Positions 63,055-64,000 of a DNA stretch of 64,000 nucleotides are shown here, in pieces. The stretch lies in assembly GCF_021462285.1 (NCBI RefSeq), contig NZ_CP082787.1, positions 3,286,001 to 3,350,000 on the forward strand, in the 5' to 3' direction. Position 1 is the first letter of the stretch. Every line of letters begins with the position of its first letter. The DNA comes from Serratia entomophila (lineage in GTDB: Bacteria; Pseudomonadota; Gammaproteobacteria; Enterobacterales; Enterobacteriaceae). The notes below the pieces were generated by a model. The model worked only from the letters and a program-made list of their open reading frames with translations. It ran no database searches and was not told the origin of the DNA. The position numbers and the translations under genes are program-made.

Positions 63055-64000
63055 ATGACGGCTTATCTGATCCGCAGGCTGCTGCTGGTGATCCCCACGC
63101 TGTGGGCGATTATCACCATCAACTTTTTTATCGTGCAGATCGCGCCCGGCGGCCCGGTCGATCAGGCGATCGCCAATATCGAGATGGGCCAGAGCAGCGG
63201 CTTCGGCGGCGGCGGCATCGGTGAAGGCGCGGGCCATGCACGCGTCGGCGTCGAAGCCGCCGCCGACAGCCACTACCGCGGCGCGCGCGGGCTGGATCCG
63301 GAGGTGATCGCCGAGATCACCAAACGCTACGGCTTCGATAAACCGCTGCACGAGCGCTACTTCACCATGCTGTGGAACTATATGCGCTTCGACTTCGGCG
63401 ACAGCCTGTTCCGCGGCGCTTCGGTGATGCAATTGATTGGCCAGAGCCTGCCGGTTTCCATCACGTTGGGGCTATGGAGCACGCTGATTATCTACCTGGT
63501 GTCGATCCCGCTCGGCATCCGCAAGGCGGTCCGCAACGGCAGCGCTTTCGATACCTGGAGCAGCACGCTGATCATCGTCGGCTACGCCATTCCCGCCTTC
63601 CTGTTCGCCATTCTGATGATCGTGGTGTTCGCCGGCGGCAGCTATCTCGACTGGTTCCCGCTGCGTGGCCTGGTCTCCAGCAACTTCGACACTCTGCCCT
63701 GGTACGCCAAGATAACCGACTACCTGTGGCACATCACCCTGCCGGTGCTGGCGACGGTGATCGGCGGTTTCGCCACCCTGACCATGCTGACCAAAAACGC
63801 CTTCCTCGATGAGATCCGCAAACAGTATGTCACCACCGCCCGCGCCAAGGGGCTGGACGAGAATAAAATCCTGTACCGCCACGTGTTCCGCAATGCCATG
63901 CTGCTGGTGATCGCCGGCTTTCCGGCCACCTTCATCAGCATGTTTTTCACCGGTTCGCTGTTGATCGAGGTGATGTTCTCGCTCAATGGCCTGGGGCTGC
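63055..64000 (+). CDS. yejB: Oligopeptide ABC transporter permease YejB (3' end beyond the window)
   Basis: The first 315 residues of a roughly 364-residue BPD_transp_1 permease; the frame is open to the window end. An N-terminal membrane segment ([20 protein letters not shown]), the [13 protein letters not shown] stretch and the EAA loop ([20 protein letters not shown]) are visible. AAGGAG precedes the ATG at 63055, eleven bases after yejA, so they are cotranscribed. Confidence 0.95.
   Translation, partial: MTAYLIRRLLLVIPTLWAIITINFFIVQIAPGGPVDQAIANIEMGQSSGFGGGGIGEGAGHARVGVEAAADSHYRGARGLDPEVIAEITKRYGFDKPLHERYFTMLWNYMRFDFGDSLFRGASVMQLIGQSLPVSITLGLWSTLIIYLVSIPLGIRKAVRNGSAFDTWSSTLIIVGYAIPAFLFAILMIVVFAGGSYLDWFPLRGLVSSNFDTLPWYAKITDYLWHITLPVLATVIGGFATLTMLTKNAFLDEIRKQYVTTARAKGLDENKILYRHVFRNAMLLVIAGFPATFISMFFTGSLLIEVMFSLNGLGL

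Overview
The window is a chromosomal segment of a gammaproteobacterium of the Serratia type (Yersiniaceae, close to S. marcescens). Most genes are GC-rich and dense. The right half keeps the E. coli K-12 order lysP-yeiE-yeiH-nfo-fruAKB-setB-yeiW-yeiP-yeiQ-yeiR-lpxT-mepS-pdeN-yejAB, with insertions (a NUDIX gene and torCA between fruB and setB; mtr between yeiW and yeiP; uxuA beside yeiQ; a pilin-like gene; a tetR). The middle keeps a second E. coli block, tmaR(yeeX)-yeeA and sbcB-plaP. The genus is inferred from protein similarity and synteny, not from a database search.

Region by region. 1-3050: an AT-richer accessory island with a lipase-type (GHSLG) toxin-like gene, a translationally coupled ankyrin lipoprotein (probable immunity protein), a second immunity copy broken by one nonsense base, and a leftover C-terminal piece of another lipase toxin. 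This is the best candidate for an interesting, fast-evolving system. 3100-4600: a DUF1330 gene, a flavodoxin remnant and a divergent LysR gene. 4660-10600: a LacI-controlled polyol/sugar catabolic cluster (zinc dehydrogenase, binding protein, ATPase, permease) with an inverted pair of 19-bp sites upstream. 10600-13700: LysR, M20 amidohydrolase and an orphan polar amino-acid binding protein. 13900-20650: tmaR, yeeA, a murein amidase without a signal peptide facing a LexA-like S24 repressor across a set of TTTAGC operators, an SDR reductase, two small ORFs and sbcB.

20680-28430: putrescine uptake and catabolism (plaP, puuA, puuR), with puuB carrying an in-frame internal deletion, followed by an ABC ATPase-permease pair with no binding protein. 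28500-34410: iron uptake (Fur box, CirA-like TonB receptor, FecCD-type permease and ATPase with their own Fur-like box, no binding protein here) and a membrane protein with a degenerate GGDEF domain. 34450-39590: lysP, yeiE, yeiH, nfo. 39600-40010: a non-coding stretch packed with perfect hairpins, probably a dispersed intergenic element. 40010-43890: fruBKA with two Cra boxes.

44030-64000: NUDIX hydrolase, a TMAO-reductase pair (torC, torA, no torD), setB, yeiW, mtr with a TrpR-like operator, efpL, divergent uxuA and yeiQ that together can complete hexuronate catabolism, yeiR, lpxT, mepS, tetR, pdeN and the yej oligopeptide transporter, whose yejB runs off the window. No tRNA, rRNA, CRISPR array, insertion sequence or prophage was recognised.
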